Source: CAYUVH01 sp964448135 (GTDB lineage: Bacteria > Verrucomicrobiota > Verrucomicrobiia > Limisphaerales > UBA8199). Taken from it: a stretch of DNA of 29,462 bases. The stretch lies in contig CAYUVH010000030.1 of NCBI GenBank assembly GCA_964448135.1, forward strand, positions 1 through 29,462, read 5' to 3'. Shown here in pieces: positions 1-7,168 of the stretch. The position numbers and the translations under genes are program-made. Below the pieces are notes generated by a model. It was not told the origin of the DNA, searched no databases, and saw nothing but the letters and a program-made list of their open reading frames with translations. Position 1 is the stretch's first letter, and every line of letters starts with the position of its first letter.

Positions 1-10
1 CTCACCCCGG

Positions 11-37
11 CCCTCTCCCCTTCTGAAGGGGAGAGGG
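11..37. repeat. GC-rich inverted repeat at the window edge
   Basis: A perfect inverted repeat: CCCTCTCCCCTTC, one T, then its exact reverse complement. Sequences of this 'CCCTCTCCCC...GGGGAGAGGG' form are common dispersed intergenic repeats in many bacterial genomes. Its place at the extreme edge of the window fits an assembly break or window cut at a repeat. It could form a strong hairpin but has no T-run, so I do not call it a terminator. Confidence 0.6.
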
Positions 38-43
38 AGAATT

Positions 44-268
44 GCCGCCGAAATGTCTGGGGATGGCGGGGAGGATTGGGACTGGCTTAATGATTGCAGA
101 GCTTTTGGACGTTGCTGCGGACAGGAATGTCCGCGCTCCAGGGACAGGCGCTCCCGGGTGCAACCTGACACTGCCCCCGAAATAGCTGGGAACGGCGACG
201 GGAATTGCAACTGGCTCAACGATTGGCTGGCTTTCGGACGTTGCTGCGGACAGGAATGTCCGCGCTCC
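44..268. repeat. Two tandem copies of a ~96-bp repeat ending in a REP-like hairpin
   Basis: Copy one spans about 44-139 and copy two about 173-268, a period of 129 bp. The last 33 bp of each copy (107-139 and 236-268) are identical and contain the hairpin GCGGACA-GGAA-TGTCCGC (stems 117-123/128-134 and 246-252/257-263). The first ~60 bp of the two copies are diverged but clearly alignable. A third, shorter relative with a changed stem lies at 19271-19308. The period is a multiple of three, so frames run through both copies on either strand, but the peptides are low-complexity and I do not call a gene here. The element lies just downstream of the stop codon at 291 of the minus-strand permease gene, so it could act as an mRNA 3' end or stability hairpin. 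Confidence 0.8.
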
Positions 269-290
269 TGGAGGTTGTCTCGATAGAGCC

Positions 291-1502
291 TCATGAGGAA
301 GGGGCGAGATTTCCGGCCACGTCGGTGCGATAGCCTTTCCAGGCGGGAACCAGTCCGGCGAGGGCACCGAGCGCAATCAGGGCGAGGGGAGCCCAGAGCA
401 TGACGGGGTTGAATTTGAAGGGATCAATCACGACGCCAGTTTGGGCGCGCATGACGCCGGCCACGCCGACGACGACGAATCCATAGACAACGAAGGCCGC
501 AGCCATGCCGATGGCGGAAATGGCGGCGGCTTCGAAGAGGACGGAGGCGAAGATGGTGAGCCGCCGCGCGCCGAGGGCACGCATGATGGCGATTTCACGA
601 CGGCGTTCGTTCATGGAGTTGTAAATGCCCGCGAGAATGGAGGCGGTGGCGACGACGGCAACGAGGTAGGAGACCAACGCGAGCACGCGATCGAACCAGC
701 CGATTTTGTCGAAGAGTTCCGCCATGACGCGGCCGATGGGCCAGGCGAAGGTGAGGCGGTTGCCCTGCTTGTTATACATCAGGTCCATTTGGAAGCCGGC
801 GACGGCGCTGCCGGACTTGAGTTTCACGAGGACGGCGCTGATGTCGGTGGCGGCGTTCGGGTCATGGCCAGCCATGCGCTGGATGCCGGCGAGCGGGATC
901 CAGAGGACGCGATCGGCGGGAGTGTTCGAGGGTTCCAGCACGCCAACGACCAGATAAGTTTCGGAGTGCTGATTCTTTTCGTCAAAGATCAGGCCATGAA
1001 ATGGGTGGAAGGTGTCGCCGGGTTTGAGGCCGAGCTTGCGCGCGGCGAAACTGCCGACGACGGCTTCGCGGAGGGTGGGGTCGAACAATCGGCCGCCGGG
1101 AGCGATGGTGAAACGTTTGCCGGGGGCGTACTCGGAGCGTTCGAAGAAATCGGGCGTCGTGCCGGCGAGGCGGTAGCCGCGATAGTTGTCGCCGACGGCG
1201 AGCGGGACGGCGAGTTCGACATTCGGATTTTTTTGGATGTCGAGATAATCGGACCACGGGAGATTTCCCGGCGAAGCTTCGAGATGAAAGATGGCGTTGA
1301 GGACGAGCTGGAGCTTGGAGCCGCGCGCGCCGAGGACGGCGTCGAAGCCGGCGTTGACGCCGGTGAAAGCGGCCTGGGATTGCTGTTTCACGACCCAGAC
1401 GGACATGAGGAGGCCGCCGGCCAGCGCGATTGAAAAGGCGGTGACCGCAGTGGAGAGCGCGTGCTGGCGGAGGCTTTTGGCGACTATGCGGAACAAGGTC
1501 AT
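291..1502 (-). CDS. FtsX/MacB-type ABC transporter permease
   Basis: A 403-residue inner-membrane permease with the FtsX-family plan: one N-terminal membrane segment (about residues 15-37), a large extracytoplasmic domain, then three C-terminal membrane segments with the typical 'ERRREIAIMRALGA' coupling sequence between the second and third. The extracytoplasmic part contains 'DAVLGARGSKLQLVLN' and 'SPGNLPW', which I recognise from FtsX-type permeases paired with LolD-like ATPases. It probably works with the ATPase encoded just upstream (1645-2325). Such pairs are mechanotransmitters or lipoprotein/peptide extruders rather than classical importers, and the substrate cannot be read from sequence. 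The ATG at 1502 is preferred over an upstream in-frame start because GGAG sits 9 nt before it, and that GGAG is part of a low-complexity repeat (see 1511-1640). Confidence 0.85.
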   Translation of the reverse strand: MTLFRIVAKSLRQHALSTAVTAFSIALAGGLLMSVWVVKQQSQAAFTGVNAGFDAVLGARGSKLQLVLNAIFHLEASPGNLPWSDYLDIQKNPNVELAVPLAVGDNYRGYRLAGTTPDFFERSEYAPGKRFTIAPGGRLFDPTLREAVVGSFAARKLGLKPGDTFHPFHGLIFDEKNQHSETYLVVGVLEPSNTPADRVLWIPLAGIQRMAGHDPNAATDISAVLVKLKSGSAVAGFQMDLMYNKQGNRLTFAWPIGRVMAELFDKIGWFDRVLALVSYLVAVVATASILAGIYNSMNERRREIAIMRALGARRLTIFASVLFEAAAISAIGMAAAFVVYGFVVVGVAGVMRAQTGVVIDPFKFNPVMLWAPLALIALGALAGLVPAWKGYRTDVAGNLAPSS

Positions 1503-1510
1503 CGGGAAAA

Positions 1511-1640
1511 GCTCCAAGGGCCAAGGACCAAGCATGCGCCTTCACGGGGACGCTTCGGCGCGACAAGCCAGAGAAGAACCAAGGACCAAGCTCCAAGCAC
1601 CAGAGAAGCCCCAAGAACCAAGCACCAAGATCCAAACTTA
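1511..1640 (-). repeat. CTTGG-rich low-complexity repeat upstream of the FtsX-type permease
   Basis: Read on the minus strand, this gap between the ATPase and permease genes is built from near-repeats of CTTGGNNCTTGG with spacer words such as GGTGCTTGGAGCTTGG and CTTCTCTGG. About 30 bp in the middle (around 1533-1562) are unrelated. The same vocabulary occurs at 7051-7115. The repeat ends in TTGGAGCTT, whose GGAG is the likely ribosome-binding site for the start codon at 1502. Confidence 0.7.
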
Positions 1641-1644
1641 AGAT

Positions 1645-2325
1645 TCATAGGCCCGCCTCCATCATGGCTTTGTTCAGGTCGGCGAAGCGGCGGACTTGGG
1701 TGAATTGGGCGAGGACTTCGCGGTCGTGGCTGACGAGGAGGAGGGCGGCGGCGTTTTCGCGACAGGCTTCGCGGATCAAGGTCAGGGACTCGCGGGCGTT
1801 TTTGTGGTCGAGGTTGCCGGTGGGTTCGTCGGCGAGGACCAGCTTCGGTTTGTTGGCCAGGGCGCGGGCGACGGCGACGCGCTGCTGCTGGCCGGTGGAG
1901 AGCTGGCGGGGGCGATGGTTGAGGCGGTCGCCGAGGCCGACGCGTTGCAGGAGTTTTTCGGCGAAGGGTTTGTCCACGCCGGGGCCGAAGGACATGCCGA
2001 GCAGGACGTTTTCCAGGCAGGTGTAGCCCTGGAGGAGATTGAAGGTTTGAAAGATGTAGCCGATGGAGGTGGCGCGGAGGCGGTCGCGAGCGGCTTCGGA
2101 CAGGGCAGACATTTCTTTTCCCGCGATCATAATCCGGCCGGCATCGGGCTTGAGGATGCCGGCGATGAGATTAAGAAACGTGGTCTTGCCGGAGCCGCTT
2201 TCGCCTTCCAGGGCGACCTGGGCTTTTTCATCGAGGCTGAAGGCGGCCACGTCCACGACAGGATGGCACAGGCCTTCCGGTGAGAGGAACGCTTTCTTCA
2301 GGTCGGTGATTTCAAGGATCGGCAT
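1645..2325 (-). CDS. LolD/MacB-like ABC transporter ATP-binding protein
   Basis: A 226-residue ABC ATPase. Visible motifs are Walker A GESGSGKTT (41-49), a variant signature LSTGQ (142-146, normally LSGGQ), Walker B LVLADE (162-167) with the family-typical 'EPTGNLD', and the switch histidine H200. The 'DEPTGNLD' sequence and short length place it in the LolD/MacB/FtsE group, which energises FtsX-type permeases; the permease at 291-1502 is the natural partner. The ATG at 2325 gives the usual N-terminus (MPILEITDLKK). A longer reading from upstream adds Pro-rich sequence that actually belongs to the C-terminus of the overlapping TPR gene in another frame. The gene overlaps that TPR gene by 14 bp. 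Confidence 0.9.
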   Translation of the reverse strand: MPILEITDLKKAFLSPEGLCHPVVDVAAFSLDEKAQVALEGESGSGKTTFLNLIAGILKPDAGRIMIAGKEMSALSEAARDRLRATSIGYIFQTFNLLQGYTCLENVLLGMSFGPGVDKPFAEKLLQRVGLGDRLNHRPRQLSTGQQQRVAVARALANKPKLVLADEPTGNLDHKNARESLTLIREACRENAAALLLVSHDREVLAQFTQVRRFADLNKAMMEAGL

Positions 2326-3256
2326 GGGCTGGAGTGGGCGGTTTGGCGGGAGTGGTTGGCAGGGCGGCGCCACTGGCCGGTGCCCGGGCGGCGATGACTT
2401 TGAGATCATTGATGATTTGCTCAATCGCTTCGGGGCTCGGGGAGTAGTGTTTGCAGATTTCCATGTGTTGAATGGCCTGTTGGTGATCGCCCTGCTTGGA
2501 TTCCAGCATGGCCAGATGCGAAGTGATCTCGATCACCAGGAATTTGTCGGGGTCCGAATTGGCGGCCTCCTGCCGCTGCCACTGGCGCAAAGCCGCCTGC
2601 CACAGGTTGATCGCGCGCACGGGATCGTTGCGGTTCTCGGCATACACCCGCCCGAGTTCATAAAGGATTTCATAACTGTCCGGATTGGCGCGCAGGCCGT
2701 CCCGCAGGAAGGCCTCGGCCTCCGCGGTCCTGCCCATCCGCTCCCGCAGCCAGTAGGCAGCCACCGTATAGTTGCGGATGTCGTTTGGATTCAACTCGGT
2801 CGAAAGCTTCAGCCAGGGCATGATTTCGCGAACCGCCGAGCTGTCGCCCAGATCACCCGCCGCGCCGCCTTCGTCCAGGTGCGTGTGCCGCGAGGGGAAG
2901 AACTGGCGGCTGAAGCGGTCAATCCAGTCACGCGGCCGGCCCAGGAAACCCTTCTCGTCACCCTGGTTGGCGCCGGCGACCGTGCCGCTGTCCTCCGCCA
3001 TGTGGGGAGTGCGGAATGCTTCCCGGTTATCGAACACGGTGGGGTAGAAGCCGCTGTGAAAATAGGCATCGGCCTTCACGAAGAAATGGTTGGCAAACAT
3101 CCGGCGGCTGTCGCCCAGGAGCACGCTGACCGGGTCGGCGGAGCCCGTGCGGTTGCCTTCCCAGTTCTGGTACCACAGGTCGAGCCGCGCGGCGGCGCCG
3201 AAGCAAAACACCAGCAAGCCCGCGAGGACCAACCAAGGCATTTTCGATGAACGCAT
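2312..3256 (-). CDS. Membrane-anchored TPR protein associated with an ABC-2 transporter
   Basis: A 314-residue protein with one N-terminal membrane segment (about 7-23) and no clear signal-peptidase site, so probably anchored in the inner membrane with the rest outside the cytoplasm. Residues about 145-285 form tetratricopeptide-like helix pairs ('NPNDIRNYTVAAYWLRERMG', 'ANPDSYEILYELGRVYAE', 'HLAMLESKQGDHQQAI'). The N-terminal third is non-repetitive and carries 'GDSRRMFANHFFVKADAYF', which looks like a conserved motif but belongs to no domain I can name. A Pro/Ala tail ends the protein. It lies 10 bp after the permease gene at 3267-4043 and in the same direction, so it is likely a dedicated partner of that transporter. 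Function unknown. Confidence 0.8.
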   Translation of the reverse strand: MRSSKMPWLVLAGLLVFCFGAAARLDLWYQNWEGNRTGSADPVSVLLGDSRRMFANHFFVKADAYFHSGFYPTVFDNREAFRTPHMAEDSGTVAGANQGDEKGFLGRPRDWIDRFSRQFFPSRHTHLDEGGAAGDLGDSSAVREIMPWLKLSTELNPNDIRNYTVAAYWLRERMGRTAEAEAFLRDGLRANPDSYEILYELGRVYAENRNDPVRAINLWQAALRQWQRQEAANSDPDKFLVIEITSHLAMLESKQGDHQQAIQHMEICKHYSPSPEAIEQIINDLKVIAARAPASGAALPTTPAKPPTPAHADP

Positions 3257-3266
3257 ACGCCGACTT

Positions 3267-4043
3267 TCAGTTGATGGCCTGGCGCCGGAAGACCAGGCAG
3301 GCGCCCAGCAAGAGCGCGCCCGCATAGGCCGACGCGTAAAGGATCGCCAGACCGCAGACGCCCCAGGCTATCGGGGACCAATCATGAATGATCAGGTCAC
3401 GCACATCAAACAATTCGAGATGGGGTATCGCGTAATACAACCCATAGAGAAACGAACGCCGCGGTTCGGGCAGCGGGATCGCCAGTTTGTTCAGATGCCT
3501 TCCCAACAACAGGATAAAGGCCACCACGACAAAGCAAATGGTCGCATTGGACGAACTGGCGGAGAAAAGGACCGACCCCAGGAGCGCCAGGGCGATGACC
3601 ACCGCAAGCATGACCCAGTGCAGCAGGGCGGCCTGGGCGTAGTTGACCAGCGGCCAGTGATGCTCGCGGGTCCCGGCCAGCACGCAGAAAAAGGAGTAAA
3701 AGCAAAGCAAGGTGATTCCACAAGCCAGCCAGCAGCCCAGGAACTTGCCGGCCATCAATTCCCAGCGCGCCAGCGGCTTGGCCAGCAGGGGATAAAGCGT
3801 CCGGTTCTCGCGCTCGGCGGGAAGCTGCCGGGCCGCCCCCGTGATCGCAATCACCAGCGAACATATCCAGATGAACAGCAGGCAGACCTCCTTCAAATAA
3901 CGCACGATCTTCGCGTCGTTGAAGAAATTCACCGACCCCATCAGCAGGCAGAGCAGCACGGTGAGAATGAACAAAACGTAAAAGTCCTTCCGGCGGCGGA
4001 ACTCACGGAGGACGACGCCGGCGATGGCAACTATGTTGATCAT
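3267..4043 (-). CDS. ABC-2 type transporter permease (NosY/YhhJ-like)
   Basis: A 258-residue integral membrane protein with six likely membrane segments. The first follows a basic cytoplasmic start ('LREFRRRKDFYVLF'). After the second segment comes 'AARQLPAERENRTLYPLLAKPLARWELMAGKFLG', characteristic of ABC-2 permeases of the NosY-like single-subunit type. The ATPase gene ends 13 bp upstream of this start codon, so the two form a two-component exporter. The substrate is not evident; ABC-2 systems usually export lipids, polysaccharides, drugs or assembly factors. A TPR protein gene follows 10 bp downstream. Confidence 0.85.
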   Translation of the reverse strand: MINIVAIAGVVLREFRRRKDFYVLFILTVLLCLLMGSVNFFNDAKIVRYLKEVCLLFIWICSLVIAITGAARQLPAERENRTLYPLLAKPLARWELMAGKFLGCWLACGITLLCFYSFFCVLAGTREHHWPLVNYAQAALLHWVMLAVVIALALLGSVLFSASSSNATICFVVVAFILLLGRHLNKLAIPLPEPRRSFLYGLYYAIPHLELFDVRDLIIHDWSPIAWGVCGLAILYASAYAGALLLGACLVFRRQAIN

Positions 4044-4056
4044 AATTCGGGTCCTT

Positions 4057-4887
4057 TCAAATGCTTTGCGGCTGGTAGCCGATGACTTTGAGAAACAATT
4101 GTTCCAGGTTGCACCGGTGCTGGCTGGCGAGCTCGGCCACGCGGCCCTCGACCCGCAGTTCGCCTTGGTGCAGGATCGCCACGCGGTCGCAAACGGTTTC
4201 GACCTCGCCCAGCTCGTGCGAGGAAAAGAAAACGGTGCGGCCTTCGTTTTTGAGGCGCTGGATGATTTCCCGCACCTTCATCCGGCCGATGGGATCGAGT
4301 CCGCTGGTGGGCTCGTCCAGGATGAGCAGGTCCGGGTTATTGATCAGCGCCTGGGCGAGGCCGACGCGCTGCTGCATGCCCTTGGAATACGTCCGGATAA
4401 GCCGGTTGCGCGCATGGTCCAGTTCCACCAGCCGCAGCACCGCATCAATCCGCCGGTCGCGTTCGCCCCGCGGGATCCGGAAGATCCGGGCGTAAAAGCG
4501 CAGCAACTCCTCCGCGGTCAGAAATTTGTAATAATAGGTCAACTCGGGGAGATACCCGATCCGCTGCCGGGCAATCGGTTCGCGGACGTTCTTCCCGAAG
4601 AGATACGCCGACCCGCTGGTCGCGTTCACAAAGCCAAGCAACACATTCATCGTTGTCGTTTTGCCCGCGCCGTTGGGCCCCAGAAAGCCAAAGACCTCGC
4701 CCTCGCCCACCGACAACGTCAGCCCATTCACCGCGCGCTTGACGGCCGTGCCCCGGCCGGAGCCGCGGAAATCAACGCAGAGGTTTTCGATTTTCAAAAT
4801 CGCGGGAGCGCTGGTGGCGCGACCCGGATCCGCGGCGCTTGCGTTTTCGGGCACCGCCGCCGGCGCGTTCAGTATGTTGGTATTCAT
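4057..4887 (-). CDS. ABC-2 type transporter ATP-binding protein (CcmA/NosF-like)
   Basis: A 276-residue ATPase with Walker A GPNGAGKTT (70-78), Q-loop region 'IGYLPELTYYY' (110-120), signature YSKGM (167-171), Walker B LLILDE (187-192) followed by 'PTSGLDPIGR', and switch histidine H224. 'YSKGMQQRVGLAQAL' is typical of the CcmA/NosF exporters. About 30 Ala/Pro-rich residues precede the conserved start of the domain ('ILKIENLCVDF'), longer than usual. ATG at 4887 is chosen; a TTG two codons upstream (4893) is in frame but less likely. No strong ribosome-binding site is visible. It is the first gene of the ATPase-permease-TPR set and is preceded by about 165 bp without a gene. Confidence 0.88.
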   Translation of the reverse strand: MNTNILNAPAAVPENASAADPGRATSAPAILKIENLCVDFRGSGRGTAVKRAVNGLTLSVGEGEVFGFLGPNGAGKTTTMNVLLGFVNATSGSAYLFGKNVREPIARQRIGYLPELTYYYKFLTAEELLRFYARIFRIPRGERDRRIDAVLRLVELDHARNRLIRTYSKGMQQRVGLAQALINNPDLLILDEPTSGLDPIGRMKVREIIQRLKNEGRTVFFSSHELGEVETVCDRVAILHQGELRVEGRVAELASQHRCNLEQLFLKVIGYQPQSI

Positions 4888-5053
4888 GAGCAATATGTTT
4901 CAGGGGTCAGTCTTGTGTTTCCACGGGATCACCATTTGGAATCATCACGTCGAAAAGGCCCGCAAACCGGGTTGAGGACGGATCAATCAGCGGAATCGGC
5001 CGCACGCGCGCCCCCCAGACGCCATCGCGCCGGGGCAGCGTGAAACCAGGGAG
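4888..5053. other. Gap without gene between metal locus and ABC-2 set
   Basis: A 166-bp gap containing the upstream region of the ABC-2 ATPase gene. I see no confident promoter, terminator or repeat in it. The frames crossing it are shadows. Confidence 0.4.
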
Positions 5054-5374
5054 CTAAACGGAGGGAGGAGCCCGGCCCGAGGAATACCGGTACTCCGCGG
5101 AGTCAGGAAACCCTAACGCCGCGGGGATCGAACTGACTAAAATCGGGACAGGCGCGGCCGGTGCGACTACCGCTTCCAGGCCGGCGAGCGGAGAATCGTG
5201 GCGTAATTGGGTGATGAGGCATTGATGACCGGGTTCGCCGCTGTCCTTGTGAAGCCAATCATGGAGTTGCGGCGAAATGGCAAGCGCGAAGATGGCGGCC
5301 CACAAGCCAAGCATCGCCGCTGCGGCCCATTTTAAGCCGCGCGTATTTCGCCGCCATGTCGCAAAAAAGCTCAC
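5054..5374 (-). CDS. Small His/Cys membrane protein, paralogue B of the metal locus
   Basis: A 106-residue protein: a basic N-terminus, one hydrophobic segment (about 16-33), then 'SPQLHDWLHKD' and, after a few residues, 'HQCLITQLRH', followed by a Pro/Ala-rich tail. It is clearly paralogous to the gene at 9684-10010: both show F-A-L-A-x-S-P-Q-L-H-x-x-L-H-x-D, then H-x-C-L-x-T-Q, then L-A-G-x-E. The His and Cys residues would face the periplasm and could bind a metal ion; that is inference. The start is GTG at 5374 (no in-frame ATG before the membrane segment). It ends the metal-uptake locus, 75 bp after the permease gene. I do not recognise a named domain; DUF2946-like proteins have a similar layout. 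Confidence 0.7.
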   Translation of the reverse strand: MSFFATWRRNTRGLKWAAAAMLGLWAAIFALAISPQLHDWLHKDSGEPGHQCLITQLRHDSPLAGLEAVVAPAAPVPILVSSIPAALGFPDSAEYRYSSGRAPPSV

Positions 5375-5400
5375 ACGTTTTTAGTTACTTCGACTGCTTT

Positions 5401-5417
5401 CTGTTCCTTAGCAAGCA
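5401..5417 (-). promoter_or_regulatory. 17-bp motif shared with the paralogous gene (candidate operator)
   Basis: On the minus strand TGCTTGCTAAGGAACAG lies exactly 26 nt before the GTG start at 5374. The paralogous gene at 9684-10010 has TGCTTGCAAAAGTACTG (10037-10053), also exactly 26 nt before its start. Thirteen of 17 positions agree while the 26-nt spacers do not align. This suggests a common binding site, perhaps for a metal-responsive regulator; no regulator gene is in the window. Confidence 0.4.
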
Positions 5418-5449
5418 TAAATCCGGCCAAAAAGCGGTGCATTGAGGAT

Positions 5450-6334
5450 TTATGGTTTGGCCCTCCGTCCGTGAAACAGTTTATGAAGCGCGAAAGCAAG
5501 CGTGTAAAGGATGCCGAGCAGGACGACATCAGTGGGTCCCACGGGCAAGTCGTATTGGTAGGCGATGCAGAAGCCCGCGAACGCCGCCACGCCGCCCAGC
5601 AAGGAGGCCAAAACCGCGAACTGACGCATGTTCGCGGCGAACAAATGCGCGATCAGCGCCGGGATGAGCAGGAAGCCGAAGGCAATCAACGGTCCCACGC
5701 TCAGCACCGCCATGGAAACCGTGAGACCGATGAGCAGGTAAAGGACCACGTCCCAGAAAACCACGTTCTTTCCGAGCGTGACCGCCATCGCGCGGTCGAA
5801 CGAGACCAAGAGGATTTCCTTGTGAAACAATCCCAACATCGCCAGCACCACAGCCAGCGCACCCGCAGTGAGGAGCAGGTCGAAGGTGTCCACCGTGATG
5901 ACTTCGCCTTTCATCAGATCGAGCCAGCCGACTTCGGCATAGCGATTCTTCGAGAGCAACAGGATGCTTAACGCTGCCGCCACCACATACGCAGTACCCA
6001 GCCGCCCTTCCGGCAAACCGCGGGCGCGTCGCTCCAAAAACGCGAGGATGAGAACCGCGCCGAGCGAAAAGAGCGAGGAACCGAGGAACGCGAGCAAGTG
6101 TTCGCTGTGGGGGCCGTGCTCGGATTTGATCAGCCCCAGCCAAAACGGCAGTGACAGCGTAACCGCCACGCCGGTGGAGGAAATCTGCGGCAGCGCAACG
6201 CCCATGAAGACCAGCCGGCGCAGAATAAGAAACATGCCGACCAGCGGGCACGCGAAGCCGATGAGCACACTCGTATAGACCGAATTGCGCAGGAGGAAAT
6301 CGGGAGAAAGGACCTGGTGCAGTGTTTCCCACAT
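5450..6334 (-). CDS. znuB: Zinc/manganese ABC transporter permease (ZnuB/MntB family)
   Basis: A 294-residue ABC-3 family permease with about eight to nine membrane segments. Recognisable parts are the N-terminal 'LLRNSVYTSVLIGFACPLVG', 'LVFMGVALPQISSTGVA' and the late 'VGPLIAFGFLLIPALIA', all typical of ZnuB/TroC/MntB proteins. It forms the inner-membrane channel for metal delivered by the binding protein at 7169-8098 and is powered by the ATPase at 6336-7046. The start ATG (6334) lies one nucleotide beyond the ATPase stop (TGATATG on the minus strand), so translation of the two is very likely coupled. Zinc versus manganese cannot be settled from this subunit. Confidence 0.9.
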   Translation of the reverse strand: MWETLHQVLSPDFLLRNSVYTSVLIGFACPLVGMFLILRRLVFMGVALPQISSTGVAVTLSLPFWLGLIKSEHGPHSEHLLAFLGSSLFSLGAVLILAFLERRARGLPEGRLGTAYVVAAALSILLLSKNRYAEVGWLDLMKGEVITVDTFDLLLTAGALAVVLAMLGLFHKEILLVSFDRAMAVTLGKNVVFWDVVLYLLIGLTVSMAVLSVGPLIAFGFLLIPALIAHLFAANMRQFAVLASLLGGVAAFAGFCIAYQYDLPVGPTDVVLLGILYTLAFALHKLFHGRRAKP

Positions 6335-6335
6335 A

Positions 6336-7046
6336 TCAACTGATCTCCATTTCGAAAATTTCCTGCATGCGCGCGGGCGTGAGCACATCGGCGACGCTGC
6401 CGTGGAACACCCGGCCCTGGTGCAGCCAGATCACCTGTTGCGCGTGCTGGCGCACGACCGGCAGGTCGTGCGTGACCAGCAGGATGGTGAGTTTGCGCTC
6501 CTCGTGCATCTTGGAGAGAAACTCCAGCACCGCCTTGGTCGCGCGGACGTCCACGCCGGCGGTGGGTTCGTCGAGCACGAGCGCGTCCGGCCGGGTGGCC
6601 AGCGCGCGCGCGATCAGCACGCGCTGCCGCTGGCCGCCTGATAGTTCGGACAGCCGGCGGCGCGCGAATCCCTCCGCGCCGGTTGCGGCGAGGCATTCAT
6701 GGACGAAGTCCTTTTCGCGGCGCGGCACGAATCTCCCGGGCCCCACCCGCCGGTAAGTGCCCATCAGCGCCACTTCGTACGCCGTGAGCAGATACAGCGG
6801 GTCGAACTGCGTCGTTTGCGGCACATACCCCAGAACGGCCTCACTCCCCCCCGCGATGCGAATCGTTCCAGCCACCGGCGGCTGAAGCCCAAGCAGGGTT
6901 TTAAGCAGCGTGGACTTGCCGGAGCCGTTTGCGCCGAGGATGGCCGTGAAACTGCCTGGCGCCACGGTCAGCGAAATGTCTGACAGCACGGGTTGGCCAT
7001 CGTAGCCGATGGCGAGGTTTTCGAGCGTGAGGAAAGGTTCGTTCAT
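6336..7046 (-). CDS. znuC: Zinc/manganese ABC transporter ATP-binding protein (ZnuC/MntA family)
   Basis: A 236-residue ATPase with Walker A GANGSGKST (38-46), 'LGYVPQ' Q-loop, signature LSGGQ (135-139), Walker B ALVLDE followed by 'PTAGVD', and the switch histidine in 'LLVTHD'. These features with the neighbouring ABC-3 permease and TroA-type binder identify the metal importer ATPase. ATG at 7046 is chosen because it gives the normal N-terminus (MNEPFLTLENL) and has GGAG 10 nt upstream; that GGAG belongs to a CTTGG-rich repeat (7051-7115). An in-frame upstream start would translate the repeat and is rejected. The gene is separated from the binding-protein gene by 122 bp, an unusually wide gap in this operon caused by the repeat. 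Confidence 0.92.
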   Translation of the reverse strand: MNEPFLTLENLAIGYDGQPVLSDISLTVAPGSFTAILGANGSGKSTLLKTLLGLQPPVAGTIRIAGGSEAVLGYVPQTTQFDPLYLLTAYEVALMGTYRRVGPGRFVPRREKDFVHECLAATGAEGFARRRLSELSGGQRQRVLIARALATRPDALVLDEPTAGVDVRATKAVLEFLSKMHEERKLTILLVTHDLPVVRQHAQQVIWLHQGRVFHGSVADVLTPARMQEIFEMEIS

Positions 7047-7050
7047 AGGA

Positions 7051-7115
7051 GAGAAGCTCCAAGGACCAAGAACCAAGGTCCAGAGAAGCTCCAAATTCCA
7101 AGCTCCAAGTGGTGG
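7051..7115 (-). repeat. CTTGG-rich low-complexity repeat upstream of znuC
   Basis: On the minus strand the tract reads in near-repeats of CTTGG with the words GGAGCTTCTCTGG, CTTGGTTCTTGG and GGTCCTTGG, the same words as the repeat at 1511-1640. As there, its downstream end TTGGAGCTT supplies GGAG at ribosome-binding distance (10 nt) from an ABC-transporter gene start. The tract lies inside the metal operon between znuA and znuC. Confidence 0.7.
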
Positions 7116-7168
7116 AGCTTGGGGATGTGGGTTTGCTGATGCCGCGGATGTGACGTTGTTGCCACGAA

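Noticed and set aside
44..268. CRISPR-like array or small Cys-rich protein
   Set aside because: Only two imperfect units with long diverged parts, no spacers of constant length, no cas genes; peptides on both strands are simply the repeat translated.
2..376. A 124-codon minus-strand frame across the repeats and the end of the permease gene
   Set aside because: It consists of the translated repeat unit twice and overlaps the permease gene; no domain.
441..1433. A 330-codon open frame opposite the FtsX-type permease
   Set aside because: Antisense shadow with biased Gly/Asp/Glu composition; the opposite strand encodes a recognisable permease.
2063..3250. A 395-codon plus-strand frame over the LolD-like and TPR genes
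   Set aside because: It spans two real minus-strand genes and has no recognisable domain.
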